Source: UBA1822 sp963615055 (GTDB taxonomy: Bacteria; Bacillota; Negativicutes; Veillonellales; Dialisteraceae). Taken from it: a stretch of DNA of 35,631 bases. Made by a program: the position numbers and the translations under genes. The stretch spans positions 1 through 35,631 of the forward strand of contig CAVEFO010000013.1 of assembly GCA_963615055.1 (NCBI GenBank), in the 5' to 3' direction. Under the pieces are notes generated by a model. The model was not told the DNA's origin. It saw nothing but the letters and a program-made list of their open reading frames with translations, and did not search any database. Shown here one piece after another: positions 6,492 through 15,410 of this stretch (within the stretch, counting starts at the first letter, position 1; each line of letters starts with the position of its first letter).

Positions 6492-9400
6492 ATGTCAAAA
6501 TTCTTTATCAACCGCCCCGTATTTGCCATCGTTATCGCACTCGTGATTACGATTGCGGGGCTCCTGTGTATGACGGTGCTGCCGGTCGACCGCTACCCGC
6601 AGATCACGCCGACGCAGGTTTCCGTCCGGGCGAATTACCCCGGCGCGGATTCCGAGGTCGTCGAGCAGACGGTCGCGCAGGTCATCGAGAAGCAGGTCGT
6701 CAGCGTCGAAGGTTTCGACAATATGAATTCGACGTCCAATGCGGACGGCTCCTATTCGCTCAATGTCCAATTCTTGGCGGGCACGGATCAGGATATGGCG
6801 GCGGTGCGCGTCCAGAATGCGGTCGCGCAGGCGGATGCGTCGCTGCCGGATACGGTGCGCACGCTGGGCGTCACATCGCAGAAATCGTCGAATGATATCG
6901 CGATGGTTCTGTCGCTCAAATCGCCGAACGGGACCTACGACAGCACGTTTCTGAAAAACTATTTCTCCATGAATTATGTCGACGAGCTGAAAAATATCAA
7001 GGGTGTCGGCACGGTGCAGGAATTCGGCGCCGATTACGCGATGCGCATTTGGCTCGATCCGACGAAAATGGCGCAAAACAGCGTGACGGCAGCGGAAATT
7101 TTGGCGGCCATCCAAGCGCAGAATACGCAGGTCGCCGCCGGGAACGTGGGCTCGCGTCCCACCGATGCGGACACGTCGTTCCAGTACACGATTTCCGTCC
7201 AAGGGCGTCTGGCGTCCGAGGACGAATTCGGAAACATCGCACTTCGCACGAATGCGGACGGCTCCGTCCTGCGGCTGCGGGATGTGGCGCGGATTCAGCT
7301 TGATTCCCGCGAATACAATTTCATCGGCCTGTCCGACGGTCTCGATTCCACGGGCGTCGGCATTTCGCTCACGACGGATGCGAATGCGATTGAGACGCTG
7401 GGCGCCATCAAAGCGAAATTGGAAGAAGATGCGAAGACATTTCCGGCCGATATGCAGCTCGATATCATCATCGACAATACCGAATTCATTATGGCGTCCA
7501 TCAAAGAAGTGCTGCACACCTTCTTCGAAGCGCTGATTTTGGTCGGCGTCATTGTGTATCTCTTCTTGCAGAATTGGCGCTCCACGCTTATTCCGATGAT
7601 CGCCGTCCCCGTTTCCTTGCTCGGGACATTTGCGTCCTTCGTGCTCCTCGGCTTTACCATCAATACACTGACCCTTTTCGCCATGGTCTTGGCCATTGGG
7701 CTCGTCGTCGATGATGCCATCGTCGTCATCGAGGCCGTCGAGTACGAAATGCGCTACAACAACAAAGCGCCGCGCGAAGCGACTGTCATCGCCATGGAAA
7801 AGGTGCAGAGCCCGGTCATCGGCGTCGCAGCCGTTCTGGCAGCCGTTTTCATTCCGGTCGCGTTTCTCTCCGGCGTCATGGGGATTCTCTATCAGCAATT
7901 TGCGCTGACCATCGCGGTTTCCGTTCTTATTTCCGCCTTCGTTGCCCTCTCGCTCACGCCGACCCTTTGCGCCATGCTGTTGAAAGAAGGCAAGGATCAC
8001 GCGGACAAGAGCGCCATCGGGCGTTTCTTCGAGAAATTCAACGATTGGTTTGACCGCATGATTGATTCCTACGGGAAACTTTTGACGCGGTTCGGCCAGA
8101 AAATCATAGTGCCGATTGGTTTCCTCATCGGCCTCACGGTCGTGTCCGCCTTTCTCTTTATGAAACTTCCGACCGCGTTCATTCCGGCGGAAGATAATGG
8201 GTACTATCTCGTGTCCGTGTCTCTTCCGGAAGGCGCGACCGCGAACCGCACGAATAAGGAAATCAAGAAATATGTCGATTTCATCGGCGCGCAGCCCGGG
8301 GTTCTCCATACTTTCGGTCTGACGGGCATGGACGTCCTCTCCGGCGGCGTCAAGCCGAATGCGGGGACATCCTTTATCCGGCTCGATCATTGGGACAACC
8401 GCAAAACGGCGGAAACGTCCGTCAATACGTATATCGGAAAATCCTTTGCTTACGGTGCGATGAATCCGAATGTGTCGCTCATTGCGATGAATCCGCCGCC
8501 CATTCCGGGGCTCGGCGCATCCGGCGGCTTCACGGTTTATATCCAAAACAAAGCCGGCGCTTCCACCGAAGAACTCTACAATGTCGTGAATCAATTCTTG
8601 GCGGCGGCGAATCAGCGTCCGGAAATTGCGCAGGCCTATACCATGTTCCGCATGGATACGCCGGCGTACAATTTTGACATCGACCGTGATAAAGCGGCTC
8701 GAAGCGGCGTCAATGTCAGCGACATCTTCACGGCGCTCCAGACGTACTACGGCGGCGTGCAAGTCAATGATTTCACGCTCTACGGCCGAAATTTCAAAGT
8801 CGTCGCGCAGGCGGACACCGATTACCGCATGAACGTCTTGGACAATAAATTCCTGACCGTGCGCGATGCGAGCGGAAACATGGTCCCGATCAGCAATTTC
8901 ATCACGCCGAAGCAGACGAGCTCCGCGGCCGTTCTCACCCGTTTCAACAATTTCCCGGCCATTAAAGTCGGCGGCAGCAATGCGGACGGGTACTCATCGG
9001 GCGACGCGCTGAATGCGCTCGAAGAAGTGGCACACGAAGTCCTCCCGACCGGCTATGCCTACGTCTTTGCGGAAACGTCGCAGCAGGAACGCGAAGCCGG
9101 AAACAAGACGGTGTACGCGCTGGCGCTGGGGATGCTCTTCGTCTTTCTCGCTTTGGCTGCGCTCTATGAAAGCTGGAAAGTCCCTTTCACGGTGCTCTTC
9201 GGCATTCCGACCGGTTTCTTCGGGGCGTGCCTCGCAGCGCTTCTCTGCGGCGTGTACAACGATATTTATTTCCAGATTGGGCTCCTTGTCATCATCGGTC
9301 TGGCGGCCAAGAACGCGATCCTCATCGTCGAGTATGCAAAAGTCCGCGCCGATGCGGGCATGGAAGTCCATCAGGCGGCCGTCGAAGCTTCCCAAATTCG

Positions 9401-9614
9401 TCTGCGTCCGATTCTCATGACGTCGCTCGCTTTCATTCTGGGCTGCGTGCCGCTCGCGATTTCGGCCGGTGCCGGCGCCGGTGCCCGAAACGAAATGGGC
9501 ATCACCGTCGTTTTCGGCACCCTCTCCGCGACGGTCTTCTCGCTTCTCCTGACGCCGATGCTCTTCATCGTCATCGAAAAATTGCATTGGGGTTTCTGGA
9601 AGAAAAAAGATTGA
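6492..9614 (+). CDS. RND multidrug efflux pump, AcrB/HAE1 family
   Basis: This is a proton-driven inner-membrane exporter of drugs and other amphiphiles, expected to be trimeric. The 1040-aa length and layout are those of the HAE1 family: N-terminal FFINRPVFAIVIALVITIAG, two large periplasmic loops and 12 membrane segments. The proton-relay residues fall at the same numbers as in E. coli AcrB: Asp407 and Asp408 in GLVVDDAIVVIE, and Lys940 in GLAAKNAILIVEYAK. The ATG is preceded by AAGGAGG. A strong terminator follows within about 15 bp of the stop codon, so the operon has two genes. Substrate specificity is unknown. Confidence 0.95.
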   Translation: MSKFFINRPVFAIVIALVITIAGLLCMTVLPVDRYPQITPTQVSVRANYPGADSEVVEQTVAQVIEKQVVSVEGFDNMNSTSNADGSYSLNVQFLAGTDQDMAAVRVQNAVAQADASLPDTVRTLGVTSQKSSNDIAMVLSLKSPNGTYDSTFLKNYFSMNYVDELKNIKGVGTVQEFGADYAMRIWLDPTKMAQNSVTAAEILAAIQAQNTQVAAGNVGSRPTDADTSFQYTISVQGRLASEDEFGNIALRTNADGSVLRLRDVARIQLDSREYNFIGLSDGLDSTGVGISLTTDANAIETLGAIKAKLEEDAKTFPADMQLDIIIDNTEFIMASIKEVLHTFFEALILVGVIVYLFLQNWRSTLIPMIAVPVSLLGTFASFVLLGFTINTLTLFAMVLAIGLVVDDAIVVIEAVEYEMRYNNKAPREATVIAMEKVQSPVIGVAAVLAAVFIPVAFLSGVMGILYQQFALTIAVSVLISAFVALSLTPTLCAMLLKEGKDHADKSAIGRFFEKFNDWFDRMIDSYGKLLTRFGQKIIVPIGFLIGLTVVSAFLFMKLPTAFIPAEDNGYYLVSVSLPEGATANRTNKEIKKYVDFIGAQPGVLHTFGLTGMDVLSGGVKPNAGTSFIRLDHWDNRKTAETSVNTYIGKSFAYGAMNPNVSLIAMNPPPIPGLGASGGFTVYIQNKAGASTEELYNVVNQFLAAANQRPEIAQAYTMFRMDTPAYNFDIDRDKAARSGVNVSDIFTALQTYYGGVQVNDFTLYGRNFKVVAQADTDYRMNVLDNKFLTVRDASGNMVPISNFITPKQTSSAAVLTRFNNFPAIKVGGSNADGYSSGDALNALEEVAHEVLPTGYAYVFAETSQQEREAGNKTVYALALGMLFVFLALAALYESWKVPFTVLFGIPTGFFGACLAALLCGVYNDIYFQIGLLVIIGLAAKNAILIVEYAKVRADAGMEVHQAAVEASQIRLRPILMTSLAFILGCVPLAISAGAGAGARNEMGITVVFGTLSATVFSLLLTPMLFIVIEKLHWGFWKKKD

Positions 9615-9628
9615 TAGAAACGCAAGTT

Positions 9629-9660
9629 AAAACCTCCGCTTTTCACGGCGGAGGTTTTTT
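9629..9660. terminator. Bidirectional intrinsic terminator between the RND pump and RNase H genes
   Basis: AAAACCTCCGC (9629-9639) and GCGGAGGTTTT (9648-9658) form an 11-bp perfect stem with an 8-base loop, followed by a T run. Because A residues flank the other side, it can also end the convergent RNase H transcript. Confidence 0.85.
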
Positions 9661-9669
9661 CTTTACAAT

Positions 9670-10344
9670 CTATATGTTCTTTCTGATTTCTTGCATTTCA
9701 CAATTTCCAATCAGTGCCGCTTTGGCGAGGCGGTCGGCCATTTCGTTGTAGCGGACGCCCGTGTGGCTTTCTATTTTCCGAAAACGAACGGTGAGCGCGT
9801 CGCGGATAGAGTCATAGTAAGCGGCGAGCGCTTTTGTGGCGGGGAGATTCGCACGCCAAGCCCCCGTGCACCATTTTTCAATTCCGAAATAATCATAGCA
9901 GAGCTCCATCTCACGAAGACCCATGCCGAGGACGGTTTCCATCGCGTGGCGTGCGCCGGCGATTTCGCCTGCGACATTGCGCATCTTGGCGCCTTCGGGA
10001 TCGACGATGAGGCGACCCTCCGTTTTTATCGTGCCTTGATAGAGAAAAACGGCGCCGAAGGAGTAGCGGTCCGGGCGGGAGATGTCGTAGGAGCCGTCCA
10101 CGTAGACGGTCATGACAGACGGATTGAGCGGAATTTCTTTTGGGGTTGCCGCGCGAAGCGTCGGTTTCTTTAGCGCCGCCGCGTCTGATTTTTGATAGGC
10201 CAGCGCGTCCGCCTCCGTGTAAAACCCTTTGAACACGGCACCGGGGAAACCGATGACTTGTTTTTGACATTCGGCCCACGTGCGATAGATGCCGGGCGTC
10301 CGGCCTTTTTTGACGACGTACCAAGATTTCTTTTTTTCTGCCAT
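9670..10344 (-). CDS. Viroplasmin-domain ribonuclease H
   Basis: It is predicted to cleave the RNA strand of RNA-DNA hybrids in the cytosol. Residues about 7-47 form a caulimovirus viroplasmin-like N-terminal domain (WYVVKKGRTPGIYRTW), a hybrid-binding module found in eukaryotic RNase H1 and in many Firmicutes. The catalytic domain follows a linker and keeps the four acidic residues: Asp83 (YVDGSY), Glu127 (NVAGEI), Asp151 (CYDYFGIEKW) and Asp204 (NEMADRLA). The active-site-loop His is probably His194 (ESHTG). The 224-aa protein starts at an ATG with AGAGGAGA upstream. It is divergent from the MFS gene. Confidence 0.88.
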   Translation of the reverse strand: MAEKKKSWYVVKKGRTPGIYRTWAECQKQVIGFPGAVFKGFYTEADALAYQKSDAAALKKPTLRAATPKEIPLNPSVMTVYVDGSYDISRPDRYSFGAVFLYQGTIKTEGRLIVDPEGAKMRNVAGEIAGARHAMETVLGMGLREMELCYDYFGIEKWCTGAWRANLPATKALAAYYDSIRDALTVRFRKIESHTGVRYNEMADRLAKAALIGNCEMQEIRKNI

Positions 10345-10362
10345 GGTCTCCTCTTATATGTT

Positions 10363-10390
10363 AAAATAGTAGAAACAAATCTTCAGACAA
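10363..10390 (-). promoter_or_regulatory. Possible promoter of the RNase H gene
   Basis: On the minus strand TTGTCT and TATTTT are separated by 16 bases, ending about 18 bp before the ATG. The match is moderate. A TATTAT at 10398-10403 on the plus strand could serve the divergent MFS gene, but no -35 box is evident there. Confidence 0.3.
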
Positions 10391-10421
10391 TTTCAGATAT
10401 TATACCAAAGAAAGACGAATC

Positions 10422-11633
10422 ATGCGTTTCACCACTCTTTTCCCGGCGCTCGGCTATAAAAATTATCGTCTGTTTTGGTCGATGCAATGGATTGCGCTCG
10501 TCGGTTTCTGGGTGCAGCTGACGGCGCAGCAATGGCTCGTCTATGAAATGACGGGCTCGGCCTTCAAGCTCGGTCTCCTCTCGGCGATGCAATTCACGCC
10601 CAGTATGCTTCTGTCCCTCTTTTTGGGATTTTGGATCGACCGCCACAGCAAACGAAAAATTTTGGCCGGCACGCAATTTTTCTATATGTTGCAGGCGCTG
10701 TCGCTTGCGATTCTTCTCTGGTGCGGCGCGGCGAATTATTATTGGCTTCTCTTTTTCGCCGTCCTCCTCGGCACGATTGATGCCATTGATATGCCGACGC
10801 GACTTTCGTTTCTGCCGTGCCTTGTCGAGAAGAAACATTTGCACAGCGCGATGGCGCTCAATTCCGCCAATTTCAATATCACGCGCATGGCCGGGCCGCT
10901 TCTTGCCGCCGTGCTTTTGGCGCATATGGATTACGGCACGGCTTTCTTTGTGAATGCCGTTTCTCTGCTTCCCATTTTCATCATGTACCTGCGCCTTCGC
11001 GTAGACGAACCGAGTCATACGGATCAAAAGAAATCGGCGCGGGAAGAAATTCGCGACGGATTTTTGCAAGCGAAAAATAATCCGCTCGTCATGGGAAATC
11101 TCTGCATGGTCGCAATTGTTTCCGGGCTCATTATGAATTTCGGGACGTACGGGCCGCTGTTTTCCGACCGAATTTTACATCGCGGCGTCGACGGCTTCGG
11201 CACGATTCTCTTTGCGATAGGTTGCGGATCGCTCCTAAGCGGGCTTCTTTCGGCGGCCGGACGGAAACGAACGGATCGCCGCTCGCTTTTTTCTTTCGCC
11301 ATGGCGACGGGTGTCTTGATGATGCTGCTCTCTCGGATTTCCTCGTTTTGGCTTTCTATGGCACTCTTTGCGGCGCTCGGTTTCTTCCTTATTCTGTTCC
11401 TCATCAATTGCAACACATCCATTCAGCTCGCCACGGATCCCGCGTATCTCGGCCGCGTCATGAGCCTTTACACCTTCGTTTTTCTGGGGAGCGCACCGCT
11501 CGGCAGTCTTCTTGTCAGCAGCATCATCGAAGTGATCGGCACGGCGGACGGCCTTTTGTCCATCGGTCTTCTGGAGATCACATTGCTGTCGGCGGTGGCG
11601 TGGATATATCGCAAAACGAAAAGGATGTCTTGA
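10422..11633 (+). CDS. MFS transporter, enterobactin-exporter-like (MFS_3) family
   Basis: This 403-aa integral membrane protein has about 12 hydrophobic segments. Near the N-terminus it has ALGYKNYRLFWSMQWIALVG, the start typical of MFS_3 (EntS-like) exporters. The loop between helices 2 and 3 carries GFWIDRHSKRKIL, the conserved MFS GxxxDRxxRR-type motif. It is probably a proton-coupled exporter of a small molecule; no siderophore biosynthesis gene is nearby, so the substrate is unknown. The ribosome site before the ATG is weak (AAAGA). It appears to be a single-gene unit, because yifB has its own promoter 8 bp after its stop codon. Confidence 0.85.
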   Translation: MRFTTLFPALGYKNYRLFWSMQWIALVGFWVQLTAQQWLVYEMTGSAFKLGLLSAMQFTPSMLLSLFLGFWIDRHSKRKILAGTQFFYMLQALSLAILLWCGAANYYWLLFFAVLLGTIDAIDMPTRLSFLPCLVEKKHLHSAMALNSANFNITRMAGPLLAAVLLAHMDYGTAFFVNAVSLLPIFIMYLRLRVDEPSHTDQKKSAREEIRDGFLQAKNNPLVMGNLCMVAIVSGLIMNFGTYGPLFSDRILHRGVDGFGTILFAIGCGSLLSGLLSAAGRKRTDRRSLFSFAMATGVLMMLLSRISSFWLSMALFAALGFFLILFLINCNTSIQLATDPAYLGRVMSLYTFVFLGSAPLGSLLVSSIIEVIGTADGLLSIGLLEITLLSAVAWIYRKTKRMS

Positions 11634-11640
11634 ATTTCTC

Positions 11641-11669
11641 TTGCCAGGTCTTCTCATTCCTTATATGAT
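11641..11669 (+). promoter_or_regulatory. Promoter of yifB
   Basis: TTGCCA and TATGAT are separated by exactly 17 bases and lie about 50 bp upstream of the yifB start, directly after the MFS gene. Confidence 0.55.
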
Positions 11670-11719
11670 AGAGGAAATATTCGGCGAAAGCCCGCGTCAC
11701 GAAGAAAGTAGGAAACACT

Positions 11720-13234
11720 ATGTTTGCACAAGCCTTCGGTTCTGTCACATTCGGCCTCTCCGGCCACATCATCACCGTCGAAGTCGATATCAGCTCGCAG
11801 TTGCCGGCTTTTGAAATCGTGGGACTCCCGGCCGCCTCCGTCAAAGAATCGAAGGAGCGCGTCCGCTCGGCCATTCGCAATTCCGGCTACCGTTTCCCGC
11901 CATACAAAATCACGGTAAATCTGGCGCCGGCGGATCTCAAGAAAGACGGATCGGGATTGGATTTACCCATCGCGATTGGCATTTTGACGGCCAGCGATCA
12001 AGTGCCGACGGAAGTGGTGCAAAGAGCGCTTTTTATCGGAGAATTGTCGCTCAAAGGGGAAATCCGTCCCGTGCCCGGCATCCTGTCCATGGTGCTGGCG
12101 GGGCAAGAAGCGGGCTATGATACCTATTTCGTCGCGCCGGAATCGACCGATGAAGCGCTGCTTGTCGAAAATGTGCAAGTGTACGCGGTGAAGACGTTGG
12201 CCGATGTCGTGGAATTTCTGAATGGTCGTCAGTCGCTTTCGCCGGCAGTTCCTTCACAAAATCGGGAAACGGTCGCCTCGGATGTGGATTTTGCGGAAGT
12301 GCAGGGGCAGCTCGTCGCCAAACGGGCGATGGAAATTGCGGCGGCCGGCGCGCACAATCTCATCATGTCCGGCCCGCCCGGATCGGGGAAAACGATGTTG
12401 GCGCGGCGCATTACGACGATTTTGCCGCCGATGACGCGCGAGGAAGCGCTGGAAGTGACGAAAATTTACAGCGTCGCGGGACTTTTCAAAGCCAAGGAAA
12501 TCGTATCCGAGCGCCCTTTCCGCAGTCCCCATCATACGATTTCCATGGCCGGTCTCATCGGCGGCGGTACGATTCCGCGTCCCGGTGAAGTGACACTGGC
12601 GCATCGCGGCGTCCTTTTCCTCGACGAGCTTCCGGAATTTCCGCGCATGGTGCTCGAAGTCCTGCGCCAACCGCTCGAAGACCGCGTGGTTCATATTTCC
12701 CGGATCAACGCCGCTTTTTCCTATCCGGCGCATTTCATTTTGATCGCCGCCATGAATCCTTGCCCTTGCGGCTACTTTGGTGACACGTCGCATCCTTGCA
12801 CCTGTACAGACGGAGAAATTCAGCGGTATCGGCGGAAAATTTCCGGTCCGCTTTTGGATCGCATCGATTTGCACGTCCAGGTGAATCGCCCGAAATACAC
12901 CGAGCTCACGGCGAAAATCAAGAGCGAACCGTCAGCCGTCATCGCCGAACGCGTCGCGGCCGCCCGCCGGATGCAAGAGGAGCGCCTCGCGCGCTGGCAT
13001 CTCACGTGCAATGCGGAAATGGGACATCGGCAACTGACGGAAACCTGTCCGCTCGATGCGGAAGGGGAAGCGCTCATCAAAGACGTCTTTGAGACGCTGC
13101 ACCTCTCGGCCCGAAGTTATGACCGCATCATCAAAGTCGCGCGAACCATCGCCGATTTGGCCGGAATCGAACACATCCAAGCCGAGCACATCGCCGAAGC
13201 GATCAGTCTGCGGAATATGGTGGCGAAAAAATAA
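11720..13234 (+). CDS. YifB/ComM family Mg-chelatase-like AAA+ protein
   Basis: It belongs to the YifB/ComM family; ComM is a helicase that promotes branch migration during natural transformation in Gram-negative bacteria. The 504-aa protein has an N-terminal ChlI-type Lon-like domain (about 1-170, with FEIVGLPAASVKESKERVR and KKDGSGLDLPIAIGIL). The AAA+ core follows, with Walker A GPPGSGKT at 218-225 and Walker B-type FLDELPEF. A cysteine cluster, NPCPCGYFGDTSHPCTC, is typical of the family. The C-terminal Mg-chelatase domain contains SARSYDRIIKVARTIADL. The ATG follows AGGAAA. A strong terminator lies 10 bp beyond the stop. Whether this organism is transformable cannot be judged here. Confidence 0.92.
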   Translation: MFAQAFGSVTFGLSGHIITVEVDISSQLPAFEIVGLPAASVKESKERVRSAIRNSGYRFPPYKITVNLAPADLKKDGSGLDLPIAIGILTASDQVPTEVVQRALFIGELSLKGEIRPVPGILSMVLAGQEAGYDTYFVAPESTDEALLVENVQVYAVKTLADVVEFLNGRQSLSPAVPSQNRETVASDVDFAEVQGQLVAKRAMEIAAAGAHNLIMSGPPGSGKTMLARRITTILPPMTREEALEVTKIYSVAGLFKAKEIVSERPFRSPHHTISMAGLIGGGTIPRPGEVTLAHRGVLFLDELPEFPRMVLEVLRQPLEDRVVHISRINAAFSYPAHFILIAAMNPCPCGYFGDTSHPCTCTDGEIQRYRRKISGPLLDRIDLHVQVNRPKYTELTAKIKSEPSAVIAERVAAARRMQEERLARWHLTCNAEMGHRQLTETCPLDAEGEALIKDVFETLHLSARSYDRIIKVARTIADLAGIEHIQAEHIAEAISLRNMVAKK

Positions 13235-13243
13235 AAAGAAATC

Positions 13244-13293
13244 AAAAGGAGCTGCGAAGCAAACATTTTCGTTTGTTTCGCAGCTCCTTTTTT
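13244..13293 (+). terminator. Intrinsic terminator of yifB
   Basis: Arms at 13244-13264 and 13271-13291 pair along 21 bases with one mismatch (AAAAGGAGCTGCGAA against TTCGCAGCTCCTTTT at the base), with loop ATTTTC and a T run ending at 13293. It could also stop transcription from the UPF0210 operon on the other strand. Confidence 0.9.
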
Positions 13294-13297
13294 GTGT

Positions 13298-13335
13298 AGG
13301 TTGAAAAGGCTTGAAAAGCTTGAAAAGGCTTGATG
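13298..13335. repeat. Tandem GGCTTGAAAAG-type repeat
   Basis: About four head-to-tail units of roughly 10 bases (GGTTGAAAA, GGCTTGAAAA, GCTTGAAAA, GGCTTGATG) follow the yifB terminator. The same word appears in the spacer at 4976-5180. Further along the same gap are GTCACAT-GAG-ATGTGAC (13399-13415) and an irregular GCGGAAA run at about 13435-13462. No gene is seen between 13294 and 13482. Confidence 0.5.
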
Positions 13336-13482
13336 TCGTCACATCGTTCTGATGTCCGTGTAACCGTGTAATCGTGAACCGTGCGGGAGAACTATCGTGT
13401 CACATGAGATGTGACGAACGGTAAACGGTCAACGAAAAGCGGAAAGCGGAAAACGGAAAGCGGTTTCCCTTTGTGCGACAAT

Positions 13483-14841
13483 TCAATTCGTCAGCGAGCG
13501 AATCGGGGCCGGGATGCGGCCGCCTCTTTGGATGAAGGCGTCGGCTTTGAAACGACTGACGTCCATGACCGGCGCGTAGCCCATGAGACCGCCGAAGGTG
13601 ACCATGTCGCCCGGTTTCTTGCCGGGGGCGGGGATGAGACGGAGTGCCGTTGTCTTGTTATTGATCATGCCGATGGCCGCTTCGTCGGCGAGAATTGCGG
13701 AAATCGTTTCCGCCGTCGTGTCGCCGGGAATAGCAATCATATCGAGGCCGACGGAGCAGACGCACGTCATCGCTTCCAATTTTTCCAAGCAAAGGCTGCC
13801 GCGACGGACGGCTTCGATCATGCCGAGGTCTTCGCTGACGGGAATAAACGCGCCGGAGAGACCGCCGACACTGGAGGACGCCATGAGCCCGCCTTTTTTG
13901 ACGGCGTCATTCAAAAGCGCGAGCGCCGCCGTCGTGCCGGGACCGCCGCAGCTTTCGAGGCCCATTTCTTCCAAGACGGCCGCGACGGAATCGCCTTTGG
14001 CCGCCGTAGGGGCGAGAGATAAATCGATGATGCCGAAAGGCGCGCCCAGTCGATCCGCCGCTTGCCGTGCGACGAGCTGACCGAGCCGCGTAATCTGAAA
14101 CGCGGTGTTTTTTACTTTTTCCGCCACGACATCGAGCGGCGCGCCTTTGACATCTTCGAGCGCGCGCTTCACGACGCCGGGGCCGGAAACGCCGACGTGA
14201 ATGGCCGTGTCTCCGTTTGTCACACCGTGGAACGCGCCGGCCATGAAAGGATTGTCCTCGACCGCATTGCAAAACGCCACGAATTTCGTGCAGCCGTCCG
14301 CGTCGTGATCGCGCGTTCGCTCGGCCAAATCTTTCACAATTTGCCCGACGAGCCGCACCGCGTCCATATTGATGCCCGCTTTCGTGGAGCCGACGGAAAC
14401 GGAGCTGCAAATGCTTTTTGTTTCCGAAAGCGCTTCGGGAATACTTGCCAAAAGCTTTCGATCCGACGTCGTCATCCCGCGATCAACCAGCGCCGAAAAG
14501 CCGCCCATGATGTCAATGCCCAAAGTATCGGCCGCACGCTGCAGCGTCTTGGCAATTTTGACGAAATCGGCATTTTCGCAGGCCGCTGCCGCGATGGCTA
14601 TCGGCGTCACCGCGATGCGGCGATTCACAATCGGCACACCGTATTCGGCGGAAATGTCGGCACTCACCGCGGCGAGGTGTTCCGCTTTTTTACAAATCGT
14701 GTCGTACACTTTTTCGCAAAAGCGATCATTATCTTCCGCGGCGCAGCCCAGAAGGGAAATGCCCATCGTAATCGTGCGTACGTCCAATTTGTTTTCGTCA
14801 AACATGCGCTCCGTTTCCAAAATATCTTCGATATCCAGCAT
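13483..14841 (-). CDS. UPF0210 (DUF711, PFL-like) family protein
   Basis: This 452-aa protein belongs to UPF0210/DUF711, whose fold is related to pyruvate formate-lyase but which has no known reaction. Recognisable stretches are TITMGISLLGC near the N-terminus, GFSALVDRGMT, GAPFGIIDLSLAPTAAKGDSVA and GGLSGAFIPVSEDLGMI. A conserved cysteine lies in ESCGGPGTTAAL, and GLDMIAIPGDTTAETI is near the C-terminus. It follows the ACT-domain gene by 12 bp. The same two-gene arrangement is common in Firmicutes (for example pneumococcal SP_0238/SP_0239), so the ACT protein is probably its regulatory partner. The function is unknown. The ATG is preceded by GGAGG within the spacer. Confidence 0.88.
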   Translation of the reverse strand: MLDIEDILETERMFDENKLDVRTITMGISLLGCAAEDNDRFCEKVYDTICKKAEHLAAVSADISAEYGVPIVNRRIAVTPIAIAAAACENADFVKIAKTLQRAADTLGIDIMGGFSALVDRGMTTSDRKLLASIPEALSETKSICSSVSVGSTKAGINMDAVRLVGQIVKDLAERTRDHDADGCTKFVAFCNAVEDNPFMAGAFHGVTNGDTAIHVGVSGPGVVKRALEDVKGAPLDVVAEKVKNTAFQITRLGQLVARQAADRLGAPFGIIDLSLAPTAAKGDSVAAVLEEMGLESCGGPGTTAALALLNDAVKKGGLMASSSVGGLSGAFIPVSEDLGMIEAVRRGSLCLEKLEAMTCVCSVGLDMIAIPGDTTAETISAILADEAAIGMINNKTTALRLIPAPGKKPGDMVTFGGLMGYAPVMDVSRFKADAFIQRGGRIPAPIRSLTN

Positions 14842-14853
14842 GAGAGGCCTCCG

Positions 14854-15126
14854 TCACACGCGATGCATCAAATAGAAAATATCGGCCAGCTGCACGCGGA
14901 CTTCGACGGAAAGCTCGTCGCCGATTTTTGCCATGACTTGCTGGATTTCCTGCAAAGAATCTTTCGATGCTTCCATGTCGCACATCAGCACCATATTAAA
15001 AATCCCGTCGACAATCGTCTGTGAAACCGTCAAAATATTCAGCCCGTGCGCGGCGAGCCCCGCCGATACACCGGCAATGATGCCGACGCGATCCGCCCCG
15101 ATGACCGTGACCACCACTTTTTTCAT
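14854..15126 (-). CDS. UPF0237 ACT-domain protein
   Basis: A 90-aa single ACT domain: the first strand VVVTVIGADRVGIIAGVSAGLA carries the ligand-loop Asp-Arg-x-Gly pattern, and NILTVSQTIVDGIFNMVLMCD forms the core. ACT domains bind amino acids or other small ligands and usually control a partner enzyme, here inferred to be the UPF0210 protein encoded 12 bp downstream. The family resembles the N-terminal ACT repeat of GcvR. The start is supported by AAGGAGG about 9 bases before the ATG. Confidence 0.88.
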   Translation of the reverse strand: MKKVVVTVIGADRVGIIAGVSAGLAAHGLNILTVSQTIVDGIFNMVLMCDMEASKDSLQEIQQVMAKIGDELSVEVRVQLADIFYLMHRV

Positions 15127-15172
15127 CCTGCTGCCTCCTTAAAAATTTATTTTTATCCGAAAAACCGGATTT

Positions 15173-15182
15173 ATTATATCAT
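15173..15182 (-). promoter_or_regulatory. Extended -10 promoter of the UPF0237/UPF0210 operon
   Basis: On the minus strand the sequence reads ATGATATAAT, a perfect TATAAT preceded by TGn, 46 bp upstream of the ACT gene start. There is no good -35 box at 17 bp, which is usual for extended -10 promoters. Confidence 0.5.
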
Positions 15183-15311
15183 AAAACGGAATCAATTCTT
15201 TAGGAACAGTGATATTTTCTTTTGTTCAGCGTCTTTGTATCGCGAATCTAAAACTGTTATAAAATTTGTTTACAGCCGAAAACAACTCTTTAATTTTCGT
15301 GAAAGATATTG

Positions 15312-15317
15312 TATAAT
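15312..15317 (+). promoter_or_regulatory. -10 box upstream of the exonuclease III operon
   Basis: A perfect TATAAT lies 93 bp before the xth start; the -35 region (TTTAAT at 17 bp) is weak. The resulting leader is about 85 nt and contains a short GGAGA/TCTCC inverted pair, but nothing I recognise as a riboswitch. It is divergent from the UPF0237 promoter. Confidence 0.4.
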
Positions 15318-15410
15318 GCAAAATATAGAGAGAATCTTTCGAATGATTTTATATTTATGGAGAAGCAGTTTCTTGTATAAAACCGCCGTCTCCGAAAGAA
15401 AGGCCGTCGT

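Noticed and set aside
6495..8762. 755-codon open frame on the minus strand opposite the RND pump gene
   Set aside because: It lies entirely antisense to a clear AcrB-family gene with aligned catalytic residues, and its translation is low in complexity with many His, Arg and Asp, as expected of a shadow frame.
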